Position numbers and translations under genes: made by a program
Assembly: GCF_007115095.1 (NCBI RefSeq)
Contig: NZ_SULH01000003.1
Span: forward strand, 1 to 64,000
Source of the DNA: Levilactobacillus enshiensis
GTDB taxonomy: Bacteria; Bacillota; Bacilli; Lactobacillales; Lactobacillaceae
Direction of reading: 5' to 3'
DNA: 64,000 nt
Part shown: piece after piece, positions 7,317 to 16,307 of the stretch
Layout of the letters: every line of letters starts with the position of its first letter
Position numbering within the stretch: position 1 is the first letter of the stretch
Notes under the pieces: generated by a model
What the model saw: only the letters and a program-made list of their open reading frames with translations
What the model was told of the DNA's origin: nothing
Databases searched by the model: none

Positions 7317-9539
7317 ATGACATCACCAATTAGCAATGATTTCATTCAACAGTTGACGCTGACCGAAAAAGCCAGTCTCGTTTCAGGTAAAGACTTCTGG
7401 TTCACTGCCGGCATCGACCGGTTGAACCTTGAAAAGATTATGATGACCGATGGCCCGTCCGGTTTACGGAAACAGGCCAACAGTGCCGACGCCTTGGGCT
7501 TGAACCAAAGTGTTAAGGCGATTACCTTCCCTGCCTCAGCTTTGACGGCCGCTTCATTTGACCGGAAGGCCCTGACCACGTTGGGTGAAAATCTAGGTGA
7601 AGCTGCCAAGAATGAAGGCGTTAGTGTTCTTCTCGGCCCCGGCGTCAACATGAAGCGCAGTCCGCTCGCCGGCCGGAACTTCGAGTACTTCTCCGAAGAT
7701 CCCCTCGTCGCTGGTGAACTCGGTGCCGCTTACGTTAACGGTGTCCAGAGCCAAGGCGTTGGTGTTAGTGTGAAGCACTTTGCCGCCAACAACCGTGAAA
7801 ACCAACGCTTCACGTCTTCATCCAACATGAGTGAACGTGCATTGCGTGAAATTTACTTGGCCGCCTTCGAACGGATCGTGGTCAACGCCCACCCCGCAAC
7901 GTTGATGTGTTCCTACAACGCCATCAACGGCACGTTAAACTCACAAAACTTTAAGCTGCTCACCAAGATTCTCCGTGACGAATGGGGCTTCGATGGTGTC
8001 GTCATGTCCGACTGGGGTGCCGTCGCCGACCACGTGGCCGCACTACGGGCTGGATTGGATTTGGAAATGCCTGGTAAGGGCCCACAATCAACTACGGAAA
8101 TCGTTGATGCCGTTCAACATGGTGACTTGACCGAAGCCACACTGGATATTGCGGTTAAACGCGTGCTCAAAATGGTCCACGATTGGCACGTTGACAGTCA
8201 GCCTAAAGCCTACGACAAAGACGCACAACACGAATTTGCCCGTCAATTAGCCGCCAACAGCATGGTTCTGTTGAAGAATGACAACCACACTTTGCCACTA
8301 GCTAACGCCAAGGACGTGGCCATTCTCGGTGAACTCGCCGACAAACCACGGTACCAGGGGGGCGGAAGTTCTCACGTGAACGCCTACCGTATCACGACCC
8401 CACTGGAAGTTGCCGAAGCCGCTGGCAACACTAACTACCAGGCCGCTTACAGCTTAGACGCAACGAAACTGGACGCCAATCAAATCGCCGAGGCCGTTGC
8501 CGCCGCTAAACAAGCCGACCGGGTCGTTATTTTCGCCGGTGTCCCCGAAGCCTTAGAATCTGAAGGCTTTGACAAGACGTCGATGGCCTTGCCTGACAAC
8601 CAAAACGAACTGATCAAACAAGTTGCTGCCGTTAACGCCCACACCATCGTGGTCCTGCAAAACGGGTCCGCCGTTGAAATGCCATGGGCCGATGACGTTG
8701 TTGCCATCCTCGAAACCTATTTGGCTGGTGAAGCTGTGGGTGAAGCCACTTGGGACGTCTTGACCGGCGCCGTTAATCCTAGTGGAAAATTGGCCGAAAC
8801 CTTCCCCCTGAAGCTCGCTGACAATCCTACTTTTGGGACCTTTAACGCCAGTCCACTGACCGAAACCTACCATGACGATATTTTTGTCGGCTACCGGTAC
8901 TACGATCTGAAGCAACGTGCCGTTCGTTTCCCATTTGGCTACGGATTAAGCTACACACACTTCAGTTACCATGACCTCACCGTTACGGATCAGGACCAAA
9001 GCGTTGAAATCAGCTATCAAATCACCAACGATGGTGCCGTAGCTGGTCAGGAAACGTCACAGATTTACGTGGCCAATCACGCTAGCCTAGTCGAAATGCC
9101 AGTCAAGGAACTTCGCGACTTTGCCAAGACCGAACTAGCCGCTGGCGAAACCAAGACGATTACCCGAACGTTGCCACGACGGGCCTTCAGTTGGTACAAC
9201 GCCGAGACCAGCAACTGGCAAATGGATGACGGTGACTACACGATCTTTGTGGGTCGGTCATCCCGCGACCTGGACTTACACCAGGACATCACGTTAGCTT
9301 GGAACCCACAAACTGGTGAACCCGTAACGCCTAACACTTACATTGGGGCTATCATGGCCCGTGCCGACCTCCGTCCCGCATTGGAAGAAACCGACATTGC
9401 CAAGAGTTTTGACGCCTTAGCCGGCAATGACACCAACAGTGAAATGATGAAGAACATGCCACTCCGTTCCGCCATCATGGTTGGAGTCAGTGTTGATCAG
9501 TTGAATGCCTTTTTGAAGCTTGCTAATCAACCGAAATAA
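7317..9539 (+). CDS. GH3 beta-glucosidase
   Basis: A 740-residue family GH3 enzyme with all three usual parts: an N-terminal barrel with substrate-binding KHFAANN, the nucleophile in VMSDWGAV (Asp232), an alpha/beta sandwich domain, and a C-terminal fibronectin III-like domain (from about residue 565). No signal peptide is present, so it hydrolyses imported beta-glucosides, and possibly xylosides, in the cytoplasm. AAGGAG precedes the ATG. It is a single-gene transcript with its own terminator at 9601. The reaction is sure at family level; the aglycone preference is unknown. Confidence 0.9.
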   Translation: MTSPISNDFIQQLTLTEKASLVSGKDFWFTAGIDRLNLEKIMMTDGPSGLRKQANSADALGLNQSVKAITFPASALTAASFDRKALTTLGENLGEAAKNEGVSVLLGPGVNMKRSPLAGRNFEYFSEDPLVAGELGAAYVNGVQSQGVGVSVKHFAANNRENQRFTSSSNMSERALREIYLAAFERIVVNAHPATLMCSYNAINGTLNSQNFKLLTKILRDEWGFDGVVMSDWGAVADHVAALRAGLDLEMPGKGPQSTTEIVDAVQHGDLTEATLDIAVKRVLKMVHDWHVDSQPKAYDKDAQHEFARQLAANSMVLLKNDNHTLPLANAKDVAILGELADKPRYQGGGSSHVNAYRITTPLEVAEAAGNTNYQAAYSLDATKLDANQIAEAVAAAKQADRVVIFAGVPEALESEGFDKTSMALPDNQNELIKQVAAVNAHTIVVLQNGSAVEMPWADDVVAILETYLAGEAVGEATWDVLTGAVNPSGKLAETFPLKLADNPTFGTFNASPLTETYHDDIFVGYRYYDLKQRAVRFPFGYGLSYTHFSYHDLTVTDQDQSVEISYQITNDGAVAGQETSQIYVANHASLVEMPVKELRDFAKTELAAGETKTITRTLPRRAFSWYNAETSNWQMDDGDYTIFVGRSSRDLDLHQDITLAWNPQTGEPVTPNTYIGAIMARADLRPALEETDIAKSFDALAGNDTNSEMMKNMPLRSAIMVGVSVDQLNAFLKLANQPK

Positions 9540-9600
9540 ACGTTAAGTATGAGCTAAACAACAATGCCAAAATAGACTAATTCCGTTTACTAATCACAAA

Positions 9601-9648
9601 CAGGCTTACCTTGATTAGATTATCTTCAAGGTAAGCCTGTTTTTTTTA
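9601..9648 (+). terminator. terminator of the GH3 gene
   Basis: CAGGCTTACCTTGA pairs with TCAAGGTAAGCCTG and is followed by a run of eight T. Confidence 0.85.
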
Positions 9649-9665
9649 GCCAAACTTAGGCAACC

Positions 9666-9708
9666 AAAAAGCCCAGCCGCTCCCTGGAATCGGGGGAACA
9701 GCTAGGCT
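9666..9708 (-). terminator. terminator of the aldarate operon
   Basis: On the minus strand AGCCTAGCTGTTCCC pairs with GGGAGCGGCTGGGCT and is followed by TTTTT. It lies 32 bp beyond the garK stop. Confidence 0.75.
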
Positions 9709-9739
9709 CATGTTACCTAATTTAAGTGTGAACACAATA

Positions 9740-10882
9740 CTACTTGGTCACCACCGCATCAAAGTTAAACGCCTTCAATGCCGTATATCCCGCCTGCGTT
9801 AACAGGGGTTGCACATTAGCAATGGCTTGGTCGACCGACATTGGTGTGACCGTTGACGAGAGCACTAGATCAACGCCCGCGTTGTACACGGCTTGAATAT
9901 TGTCACCAATGCTCCCGGCAATCAAGATGACCGGCAACTGATGTTTCTTCGCTAACCGGGCGATACCGATTGGTGCTTTGCCCATTAGAGACTGACCATC
10001 GATTTGGCCTTCCCCGGTAATGACCAGGTCTGCCTGTGCGATTCGGTCATCGAGTTTGGTCAACCGCATAATCTGTTCGATCCCGGGTTCGAGACGACCA
10101 CCCAAGAAGCTTAGAATCCCAAATCCGGTCCCACCAGCAGCACCGGCTCCTGGTAGATCACCACAACTACGCTTTTGATAGTCCTTGAGCACTTGATTTA
10201 AGTGATCAAGGCCCTGATCAAGCGCCTGAATAGTCTCTTTAGTCGCACCCTTTTGTGGCCCAAAGACGGCTGAAGCGCCCTGCGGTCCGGTCAGTGGATT
10301 GGCCACATCTGTCAGTCCCACGATGGACACTGACTGTAGCCGCTGGTCAAGACCTGACAGATCAACGTGGTCCAATTGCAGCATCCCGTTGCCGCCATAA
10401 GCCAGTTCTTGGCCCTCAGCGTCATAGAAGTGGCCCCCTAGAGCCTGGGCCATCCCAATACCACCGTCGTTAGTGGCACTGCCACCAAGGCCAATGTAGA
10501 TTTTTTTTGCACCCTGGTCGAGCGCGGCTTTGACCAGTTGGCCAACCCCGTACGTGGTGGTCAACATCGGATCCAGGTCGTTTTTGGCCAAGTTCAATCC
10601 AGCTGCTTCGGCAACTTCAATGATAGCTGTGGTGGCATCAATCATCCCCCACTGTGCCCGAACCGATTGGCCGAGGGGACCAACAACGGTCTCTTCGCGC
10701 ATCTCGCCGCCAACCGCCGCGAGAACACTGGCTACGGTTCCTTCACCACCGTCCGCAATGGGAACGGTCGTCACCTGAATCGTTGGATCTGCTTGATGGG
10801 CCCCCGTCGCAATGTAGTTGGCGACTTCGACCGATGTTGCACTTCCTTTAAACGAGTCTGATGCAATTAGTACCCTTGTCAT
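9740..10882 (-). CDS. garK: glycerate kinase
   Basis: A 380-residue glycerate 2-kinase of the GarK/GlxK type, which phosphorylates D-glycerate with ATP and sends it to lower glycolysis. The N-terminus VLIASDSFKGS and the motif PIADGGEGT are family hallmarks, as are GLGGSATNDGG near residue 130 and VITGEGQIDGQ near residue 285. It is the last gene of the operon, 10 bp behind the DapA-family gene. With GarR upstream, it completes the branch tartronate semialdehyde to glycerate to phosphoglycerate. Length is normal. Confidence 0.9.
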   Translation of the reverse strand: MTRVLIASDSFKGSATSVEVANYIATGAHQADPTIQVTTVPIADGGEGTVASVLAAVGGEMREETVVGPLGQSVRAQWGMIDATTAIIEVAEAAGLNLAKNDLDPMLTTTYGVGQLVKAALDQGAKKIYIGLGGSATNDGGIGMAQALGGHFYDAEGQELAYGGNGMLQLDHVDLSGLDQRLQSVSIVGLTDVANPLTGPQGASAVFGPQKGATKETIQALDQGLDHLNQVLKDYQKRSCGDLPGAGAAGGTGFGILSFLGGRLEPGIEQIMRLTKLDDRIAQADLVITGEGQIDGQSLMGKAPIGIARLAKKHQLPVILIAGSIGDNIQAVYNAGVDLVLSSTVTPMSVDQAIANVQPLLTQAGYTALKAFNFDAVVTK

Positions 10883-10892
10883 AGCAAAAACC

Positions 10893-11798
10893 TCAATTCG
10901 CGGCTTTAGTCCCCAACAACTTATCCATTTCCGTCTTCATTCCGGCCAAAACGTCACCACTGGAAGGTTGACTTGGTAAGATTGGCTTACCAACGTTCAT
11001 CCCCAGCAAGTTCGCCATGTCCTTCGTGGCAACTGGGAAGCTAGCCTTGTTTTGAACCAGACGGGCCGGGTTAAAGGCGTATTGGGCCTCACGAGAACCC
11101 TTGTAATCGCCCGCTTCAAATTTATTGTAAATATCAACAACTTGTTCTGCTAACCCGTTGGCTGTAGAGCAAACGCTCCCATAAGAACCTGCACATAAGC
11201 CTAAGAAGATCAGCGTATCTTTGCCAGTAAACGGCCGAAATTCGATATCACTGGTCAGCCGCACAACCTCTTCAAAGTAGGTCAAGTCACCACTGGAATC
11301 CTTGACCCCGACAATGTTTTTGACATCGTGGGCCAGGTTGCTGACCAACTCCGCATTCAGCTTGTAACCAACCCGTGGGTTATTGTACAGCAACATTGGC
11401 AGGTCCGGAACCGTATCGGCAATCGTCTTAAAGTGATCGTACAATTCTTTATCAGTTGGCTTTAAGAACATGGGTTGCAGAACGGAAATACCGAAAGCAC
11501 CTAAACGTTGCGCCATCTTGGCTAACTTAACACCGTGACTCGTCCGGATAGGTCCCATGCCGAAGAAGACAGGCACCCGATCAGCCGTTTCATCGACAAT
11601 GATCTTAAAGATGGTTTCCATCTCATCATCAGTCAACATGTAGAATTCAGAGTTACTCCCAAAGGCTAGAATGCCTTGGACACCGCCGTCAATCACACGA
11701 TCAACAACTTCACGTAGCTTCGGTTCATTAACAGTTTCATCATCATTTACAGGAATCAGTAATGGCACGATAATACCTTTGATCCGACTAATATCCAT
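10893..11798 (-). CDS. DapA-family aldolase/dehydratase, aldarate operon
   Basis: A 301-residue TIM-barrel protein of the dihydrodipicolinate synthase / N-acetylneuraminate lyase family. The Schiff-base lysine is in VGVKDSSGD (Lys166) and the catalytic tyrosine in LLYNNPRV (Tyr138). In place of the usual GTTGE loop it has GSNSEF. It sits between gudD and garK. Family members act on ketodeoxy sugar acids either as aldolases or, in other bacteria, as 5-keto-4-deoxyglucarate dehydratases. Because garR and garK flank it and no ketoglutarate-semialdehyde dehydrogenase is seen, I infer cleavage to pyruvate and tartronate semialdehyde, the job GarL does in enterics. Confidence 0.75.
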   Translation of the reverse strand: MDISRIKGIIVPLLIPVNDDETVNEPKLREVVDRVIDGGVQGILAFGSNSEFYMLTDDEMETIFKIIVDETADRVPVFFGMGPIRTSHGVKLAKMAQRLGAFGISVLQPMFLKPTDKELYDHFKTIADTVPDLPMLLYNNPRVGYKLNAELVSNLAHDVKNIVGVKDSSGDLTYFEEVVRLTSDIEFRPFTGKDTLIFLGLCAGSYGSVCSTANGLAEQVVDIYNKFEAGDYKGSREAQYAFNPARLVQNKASFPVATKDMANLLGMNVGKPILPSQPSSGDVLAGMKTEMDKLLGTKAAN

Positions 11799-11817
11799 GA
11801 GTTATTTCGACCTTTCT

Positions 11818-13146
11818 TTAACGAACTAATGCGGGTTGCTTCGGGTTAAATTTCCAGTTTGGAACTAAGTACTGCATGGTCTTGGCATCATCACGCGCAC
11901 CCAGGTTGTTTTCGATGTAAACGCGGTTAGCTGCCTTGATAGCATCGAGATCAATTTCAACGCCCAAGCCTTCATTAGAAGTAGGAACCGTCAATTGACC
12001 ATCTTTGATTTGATAAGGGTTCTTGGTCAGGTTTTGACCATCTTGCCAGATCCAATGCGTATCAATTGCATAAATGTTACCAGGAGCGGCGGCCGCCGTA
12101 TTGGCAACCATAGCTAAGGAAATGTCAAAGTGGTTGTTGGAATGGATCCCCCAGTTAAGACCAAATTCATGGCACATCTGCGCAACGCGAACGGAACCTT
12201 CCATCGTCCAGAAGTGTGGGTCAGCTAATGGAACGGAGACACTGTCCAAACGAACGGCGTGAGACATTTGACGCCAGTCGGTATCAACCATGTTCGTCGC
12301 AGTTGGCAGGAATGTTGCCTTTCGGAATTCAGCTAAAATTTCACGACCTGAGAAACCATCTTCAGCACCACAAGGATCTTCGGCGTAAGTCAAGATGCCT
12401 TTAAGTTCTTCGGCGTAGTGAATGGCATCCTTCAAGGACCAAGCACCGTTTGGATCTAAGTCTAATTTAGCTTCTGGGAAGGCTTCATGCAAGGCCTTGA
12501 TAGCGGCAACTTCTTGTTCGCCATCAAATACCCCACCTTTCAACTTGAAGGTCTTGAAGCCATACCGCTTATAAGCGGCTTGTGCCTGCTTAACAATAGC
12601 TTCCGGTGTCAAAGCCGGTTCGCGACGAATGCGGCCCCAATCATCGGAATCATCATCGTCACTGATGTAATCAAGGTCGGTCTTGGTCTTGTCACCGACA
12701 TAGAAGAGGTAACCTAAAACGTCGACCTTTTCGCGAACCTGACCATCGCCTAACAAAGCGGCAACTGGAACGTGAAGATGTTTCCCCAGCAAATCAAGGA
12801 AAGCCGTTTCCACGGCCGTTACGGCATGGATAGTCGTCCGTTGATCAAAGGTTTGTTGTCCCCGGCCACCAGCGTCTAAGTAGGAGAACTTATCACGCAT
12901 GGTTTGCAGCACGCCTTTATACTCACCCAGTGTTTTGCCAACGACTAACTCTTTGGAATGAAGGAGAATATCTGTGATTTTTTCACCACCGGGGACTTCA
13001 CCGACCCCAATTTGGTCATTATCAGCAGTTAAAATCACAATATTACGGGTAAAGTAAGGGCCATGTGCCCCACTTAAGTTCAGCAACATACTGTCTTTCC
13101 CGGCAACCGGGTAGACATCCATTTTCACAATTTTAGGAATCGTCAT
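11818..13146 (-). CDS. gudD: glucarate dehydratase, copy 1
   Basis: A 442-residue enolase-superfamily dehydratase that turns D-glucarate into 5-keto-4-deoxyglucarate. All parts expected by comparison with GudD are present: the KLK lysine pair in FKLKGGV, metal ligands in LDPNGAW, AEDPCG and ATNM, the histidine in SNNHFD and the aspartate in AIDTHW. The gene lies 19 bp before the DapA-family gene and 84 bp behind garR. A paralogue with the same residues lies at 17502, so the two may differ in substrate (glucarate, idarate or galactarate). The start at 13146 is preceded by AAAGGATG. Confidence 0.88.
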   Translation of the reverse strand: MTIPKIVKMDVYPVAGKDSMLLNLSGAHGPYFTRNIVILTADNDQIGVGEVPGGEKITDILLHSKELVVGKTLGEYKGVLQTMRDKFSYLDAGGRGQQTFDQRTTIHAVTAVETAFLDLLGKHLHVPVAALLGDGQVREKVDVLGYLFYVGDKTKTDLDYISDDDDSDDWGRIRREPALTPEAIVKQAQAAYKRYGFKTFKLKGGVFDGEQEVAAIKALHEAFPEAKLDLDPNGAWSLKDAIHYAEELKGILTYAEDPCGAEDGFSGREILAEFRKATFLPTATNMVDTDWRQMSHAVRLDSVSVPLADPHFWTMEGSVRVAQMCHEFGLNWGIHSNNHFDISLAMVANTAAAAPGNIYAIDTHWIWQDGQNLTKNPYQIKDGQLTVPTSNEGLGVEIDLDAIKAANRVYIENNLGARDDAKTMQYLVPNWKFNPKQPALVR

Positions 13147-13230
13147 GTTTTGTTCATCCTTTCACTTTAAGGGTAAAAGAAAAAGGGATAGCAATTTAAT
13201 CCCAATTTCTTTGAATTTCAACTCGACGCG

Positions 13231-14112
13231 TTAATCAATCGTTAAGTCGTTGATCTTTTCGTAGAACTTAGCAATAGCAGAGTGGTCATCACTACCGTTA
13301 CCATCGTTCTTAACCACCTGCAAGATCTCCATGACTTCAGCGGTCAAAGGTAAGCCAACATGTAAAGCATGTGACGTATCCAGCGCATTTTGTAAGTCCT
13401 TGATGTGTAAGTCAACCCGGAATCCTGGCTTGAAGTTGCGGTCAATCATCATTGGTACCTTCGCATCCATAACGGTGCTACCAGCTAAACCAGTGTGAAT
13501 GGCGTCAAAGACCATCTTAGGATCCAAACCAGCCTTCTTAGCTAAGGCGAACCCTTCACTAACCGCAGCGATGTTCAAAGCAACAATAACCTGGTTGGCT
13601 AACTTCGTCGTGTTCCCGGCACCAACGGCACCAACATAGGTCACAGAACCACCCATGATTTCAAGTAAGTCTTTGTTCTTTTCGTAAAGGTCCTTGTCAC
13701 CACCAACCATGATGGCAATGGAACCATCGATAGCCTTAGGTTCACCACCAGAAACGGGGGCATCCAAGAAGCCAACGTTGAGTTTAGCCAAACGCTTAGC
13801 AAAGCCTTGACTAGCTAATGGGTTGATGGAACTCATATCGATCACTGTCTTACCGGCAGTCAATCCTTCAGCAACTCCGCCTTCGTTAAACAGTGCGGCT
13901 TCAACGTTTGGAGAATTAGGAACCATCGTGAAGATAACATCGGCGTTTTCAGCAACTTCTTTACCTGACTTGGCTTCAGTAGCGCCATCTGCAACTAATT
14001 CTTTAATAGCGTCTTCCTTAAAGTCAAAGACCGTTAAGTCGTGACCTGCTTTAACCAAGTTCTTTGCCATTGGTTTACCCATGATACCTAATCCAATAAA
14101 TCCGAGTTTCAT
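13231..14112 (-). CDS. garR: tartronate semialdehyde reductase
   Basis: A 293-residue member of the beta-hydroxyacid dehydrogenase family. It has the nucleotide-binding motif GFIGLGIMG at residues 4-12, the substrate motif DAPVSGG near residue 117, and the catalytic lysine in GNTTKLANQ near residue 170. With glucarate dehydratase and glycerate kinase in the same operon, the assignment as 2-hydroxy-3-oxopropionate reductase (GarR) is well supported. It reduces tartronate semialdehyde to D-glycerate with NAD(P)H. GAAAGGGG precedes the start. A 138-bp gap with a cre box separates it from the carrier gene. Confidence 0.88.
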   Translation of the reverse strand: MKLGFIGLGIMGKPMAKNLVKAGHDLTVFDFKEDAIKELVADGATEAKSGKEVAENADVIFTMVPNSPNVEAALFNEGGVAEGLTAGKTVIDMSSINPLASQGFAKRLAKLNVGFLDAPVSGGEPKAIDGSIAIMVGGDKDLYEKNKDLLEIMGGSVTYVGAVGAGNTTKLANQVIVALNIAAVSEGFALAKKAGLDPKMVFDAIHTGLAGSTVMDAKVPMMIDRNFKPGFRVDLHIKDLQNALDTSHALHVGLPLTAEVMEILQVVKNDGNGSDDHSAIAKFYEKINDLTID

Positions 14113-14232
14113 AATAAATGTGCCCCTTTCAATTTCTATCTTTCTACAGTTAAAAGTATAAGTGACTTACCACACAAAGTGTATGGCGCAACTCTCGAAG
14201 TTCTGCCACGTTATTTAGTCATTTGCACAAAT

Positions 14233-14246
14233 TGGCAACGGTTACA
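14233..14246 (-). promoter_or_regulatory. candidate cre site upstream of garR
   Basis: The minus strand reads TGTAACCGTTGCCA, 13 of 14 to the cre consensus. It lies just beyond the carrier stop and 121 bp before garR, which suggests an internal promoter or CcpA roadblock for the garR-gudD-garK part. Confidence 0.55.
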
Positions 14247-14250
14247 CTTT

Positions 14251-15576
14251 TTAACGGAATGCACCGGTAAGTAGCCCTAAGCCAATCCAGACAAGGCTCA
14301 TGCCCCAAATCGGGATAAATGCGTATTTGACATATTGTGACAAATCAACTGCACCATGAGTTAAGTCGACACCAATGTAAATCTGTGGTTGGGCAATTGG
14401 TGTTAACAAAGCCCCCATGTTCATAAACAGTGTGATGATAACGATATCGGATGGTACACCGTAAGCCTTCATCAAGGAAACCACGATTGGCATCAAGACG
14501 TAGTACCAAGTATCGTTGGTGAAGATGAACATCAATGGCGTACTGAAGACAGCAATAATGATGTAAACCCAAGGTCCCATGGAACTTGGAATGATCTTAA
14601 CCAAGGTATTAACCATGGCCTTCATCATGCCACTGTATTGCATAACCCCAACAACAACCCCAGACAACAGGATAGCTGGCATAATTGGTAACAATGAAGC
14701 GGCATATTTCTTCAGTAACTTGTTTTGTTGTTTCAAATCAGGGAAGTTGTAAGCCAACGCGATAACTAACCCAAAAGCAAAAACGTAGTATGAAGGTACG
14801 GAAGGCATTAAGCACAATGCCAAGATAACTAAAACCGTCAAGGCCACGTTGATCCAGAAGAACTTTGGCCGTGCCAACTCGGGATCATCGACGATATCAC
14901 TAATGTCGACTTTTCCGGCGGTCATTTCAGTCGTTGCACATTCCTTCTTGATCCGCTTTTGTTCACGGAAACCTAAGAAGGCCGCCATCGCGAACAGAAG
15001 AACCGTGAAGATAATCTGTGTTGGGAACATCATGCTAAACAGGTGATTGGCACCACCAGGAACATTAGGAATCAGAGACGCACTCCGCAACATCCGCGCA
15101 CTCCAAGGCACATCGAATGTATTGATAGCACCAACCGTGGTCAGGAAGACCAGAATGATTGGTTTCATGTGCAATTTCTGATAGAACGGTAACAGAAGTG
15201 GAATCGTAATTAAGTAAATAGACGTGATACTAACATCAAACCCAGTAATCATGGCAACCAGCAACGTTAAGCAGGTTAAGACCACTGGACTCAAATTAAT
15301 ATGTTTCAGGATTCTCCGGACAATGCCGTTGAAGAATCCCGTATCTGCCATGAGTAAGAAGTATGGCAGCGAGAATAACATGATCAAGGCAACGGGGGTC
15401 GTCATCCCCAACCCTTTTGTGAGGTAATCACCAATTTGTGTCGGTGACGCACCTACCAAGATTGCACCGATGATTGGAATTACCGTAAAGGCAAACATCG
15501 TACTGGTCTTTTGTTTCAACAAGACCCAGACAATGACGATCATCATAACGAAACCAATAATTGCCGGATAACTCAT
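14251..15576 (-). CDS. CitMHS-like carboxylate transporter
   Basis: A 441-residue membrane protein with about twelve hydrophobic segments (for example IIGFVMMIVIVWVLL at the start). The sequence style is that of the CitMHS/ArsB-NhaD ion transporter group, which carries organic acids with protons or metal. As first gene of the operon with gudD, garR and garK it is the likely importer of glucarate or galactarate. This differs from enteric bacteria, where GudP/GarP are MFS proteins. No clear ribosome site stands out before the start at 15576. Family is fairly sure; substrate is inferred. Confidence 0.72.
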   Translation of the reverse strand: MSYPAIIGFVMMIVIVWVLLKQKTSTMFAFTVIPIIGAILVGASPTQIGDYLTKGLGMTTPVALIMLFSLPYFLLMADTGFFNGIVRRILKHINLSPVVLTCLTLLVAMITGFDVSITSIYLITIPLLLPFYQKLHMKPIILVFLTTVGAINTFDVPWSARMLRSASLIPNVPGGANHLFSMMFPTQIIFTVLLFAMAAFLGFREQKRIKKECATTEMTAGKVDISDIVDDPELARPKFFWINVALTVLVILALCLMPSVPSYYVFAFGLVIALAYNFPDLKQQNKLLKKYAASLLPIMPAILLSGVVVGVMQYSGMMKAMVNTLVKIIPSSMGPWVYIIIAVFSTPLMFIFTNDTWYYVLMPIVVSLMKAYGVPSDIVIITLFMNMGALLTPIAQPQIYIGVDLTHGAVDLSQYVKYAFIPIWGMSLVWIGLGLLTGAFR

Positions 15577-15932
15577 TCGAACTCGCCAACTTTCTCAAAA
15601 CTATTTTTAAGTAAAATGTTATTTAGTGAGCAATGAAACGAAGTAAGCATGCCTTACGCTCTTTATACTATTCGGAATACCAGAACCGAACAACTGACAT
15701 AATGCCCAAAATCCAGTTTGAATTTTTGTGATTTTGGTTGCGCTTCCTATATAGCGACAAAAGCAATTACGTGGGAGTTGAAAAAAAGAATTATCTGCGG
15801 TTAAATAGATGACAGACGCTTTCACTATTAGTCGAATGAGCCTTGTATCCACCGTGAAAATGTCTTGAAACGTCTTGATATCAACATCACAATCGGTTGC
15901 AAAGAACGCAAAAGTCGTGCTAATCATCAGTT

Positions 15933-15948
15933 ATGATAGCGCTATCAT
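15933..15948. promoter_or_regulatory. perfect 16-bp palindrome, candidate operator
   Basis: ATGATAGCGCTATCAT is fully self-complementary. It lies 357 bp before the carrier start and 360 bp before cdaR, roughly midway between them. Confidence 0.45.
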
Positions 15949-15979
15949 TTCGTAATTTAGACGATGTTGCTCACTGAAT

Positions 15980-15999
15980 TTCAATCAAATTTGATTGAA
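15980..15999. promoter_or_regulatory. perfect 20-bp palindrome, candidate operator
   Basis: TTCAATCAAATTTGATTGAA is fully self-complementary, which is rare by chance. It lies in the divergent region of the aldarate regulon and is a candidate binding site for the CdaR-type regulator. Confidence 0.5.
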
Positions 16000-16307
16000 T
16001 TTAGCCCAAGCTCATGGCTAATCTTTTTTCTAATGGGTTGGTCATTTGCCTAGATCTTAGATATGTAGTTTAAGTTTTACCCATTAACCCAAAACTGGTG
16101 TTAATTAGTTGCTGACTTATGCGCATTTAATACGTACACTTGCCTAAGGCGCCCCTTGTTCTGCCTCTCTACATAGTGCTTAACCTGGCACATTTTTTGT
16201 ATTTTCTCTATATGACGGGATTCGCTCACAATTATTTTTTATTTCAGCATGGATTCGCTTCGCCTTTACCACGACTGATTATTATTGAGAAAGTAGGTAA
16301 TTTACTT

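Larger units (their letters stand above)
15577..16307. other. control region between carrier and cdaR
   Basis: This 731-bp gap separates two divergent units. It holds two perfect palindromes: ATGATAGCGCTATCAT at 15933-15948 and TTCAATCAAATTTGATTGAA at 15980-15999. A 102-codon minus-strand frame (15619-15927) has no ribosome site and no family likeness, and I do not call it. A plus-strand frame enters cdaR from 16140, but its first 56 codons are unlikely to be translated. Confidence 0.55.

Noticed and set aside
15619..15927. 102-codon minus-strand frame before the CitMHS-like gene
   Set aside because: No ribosome site, no family likeness, and it lies in a control region.
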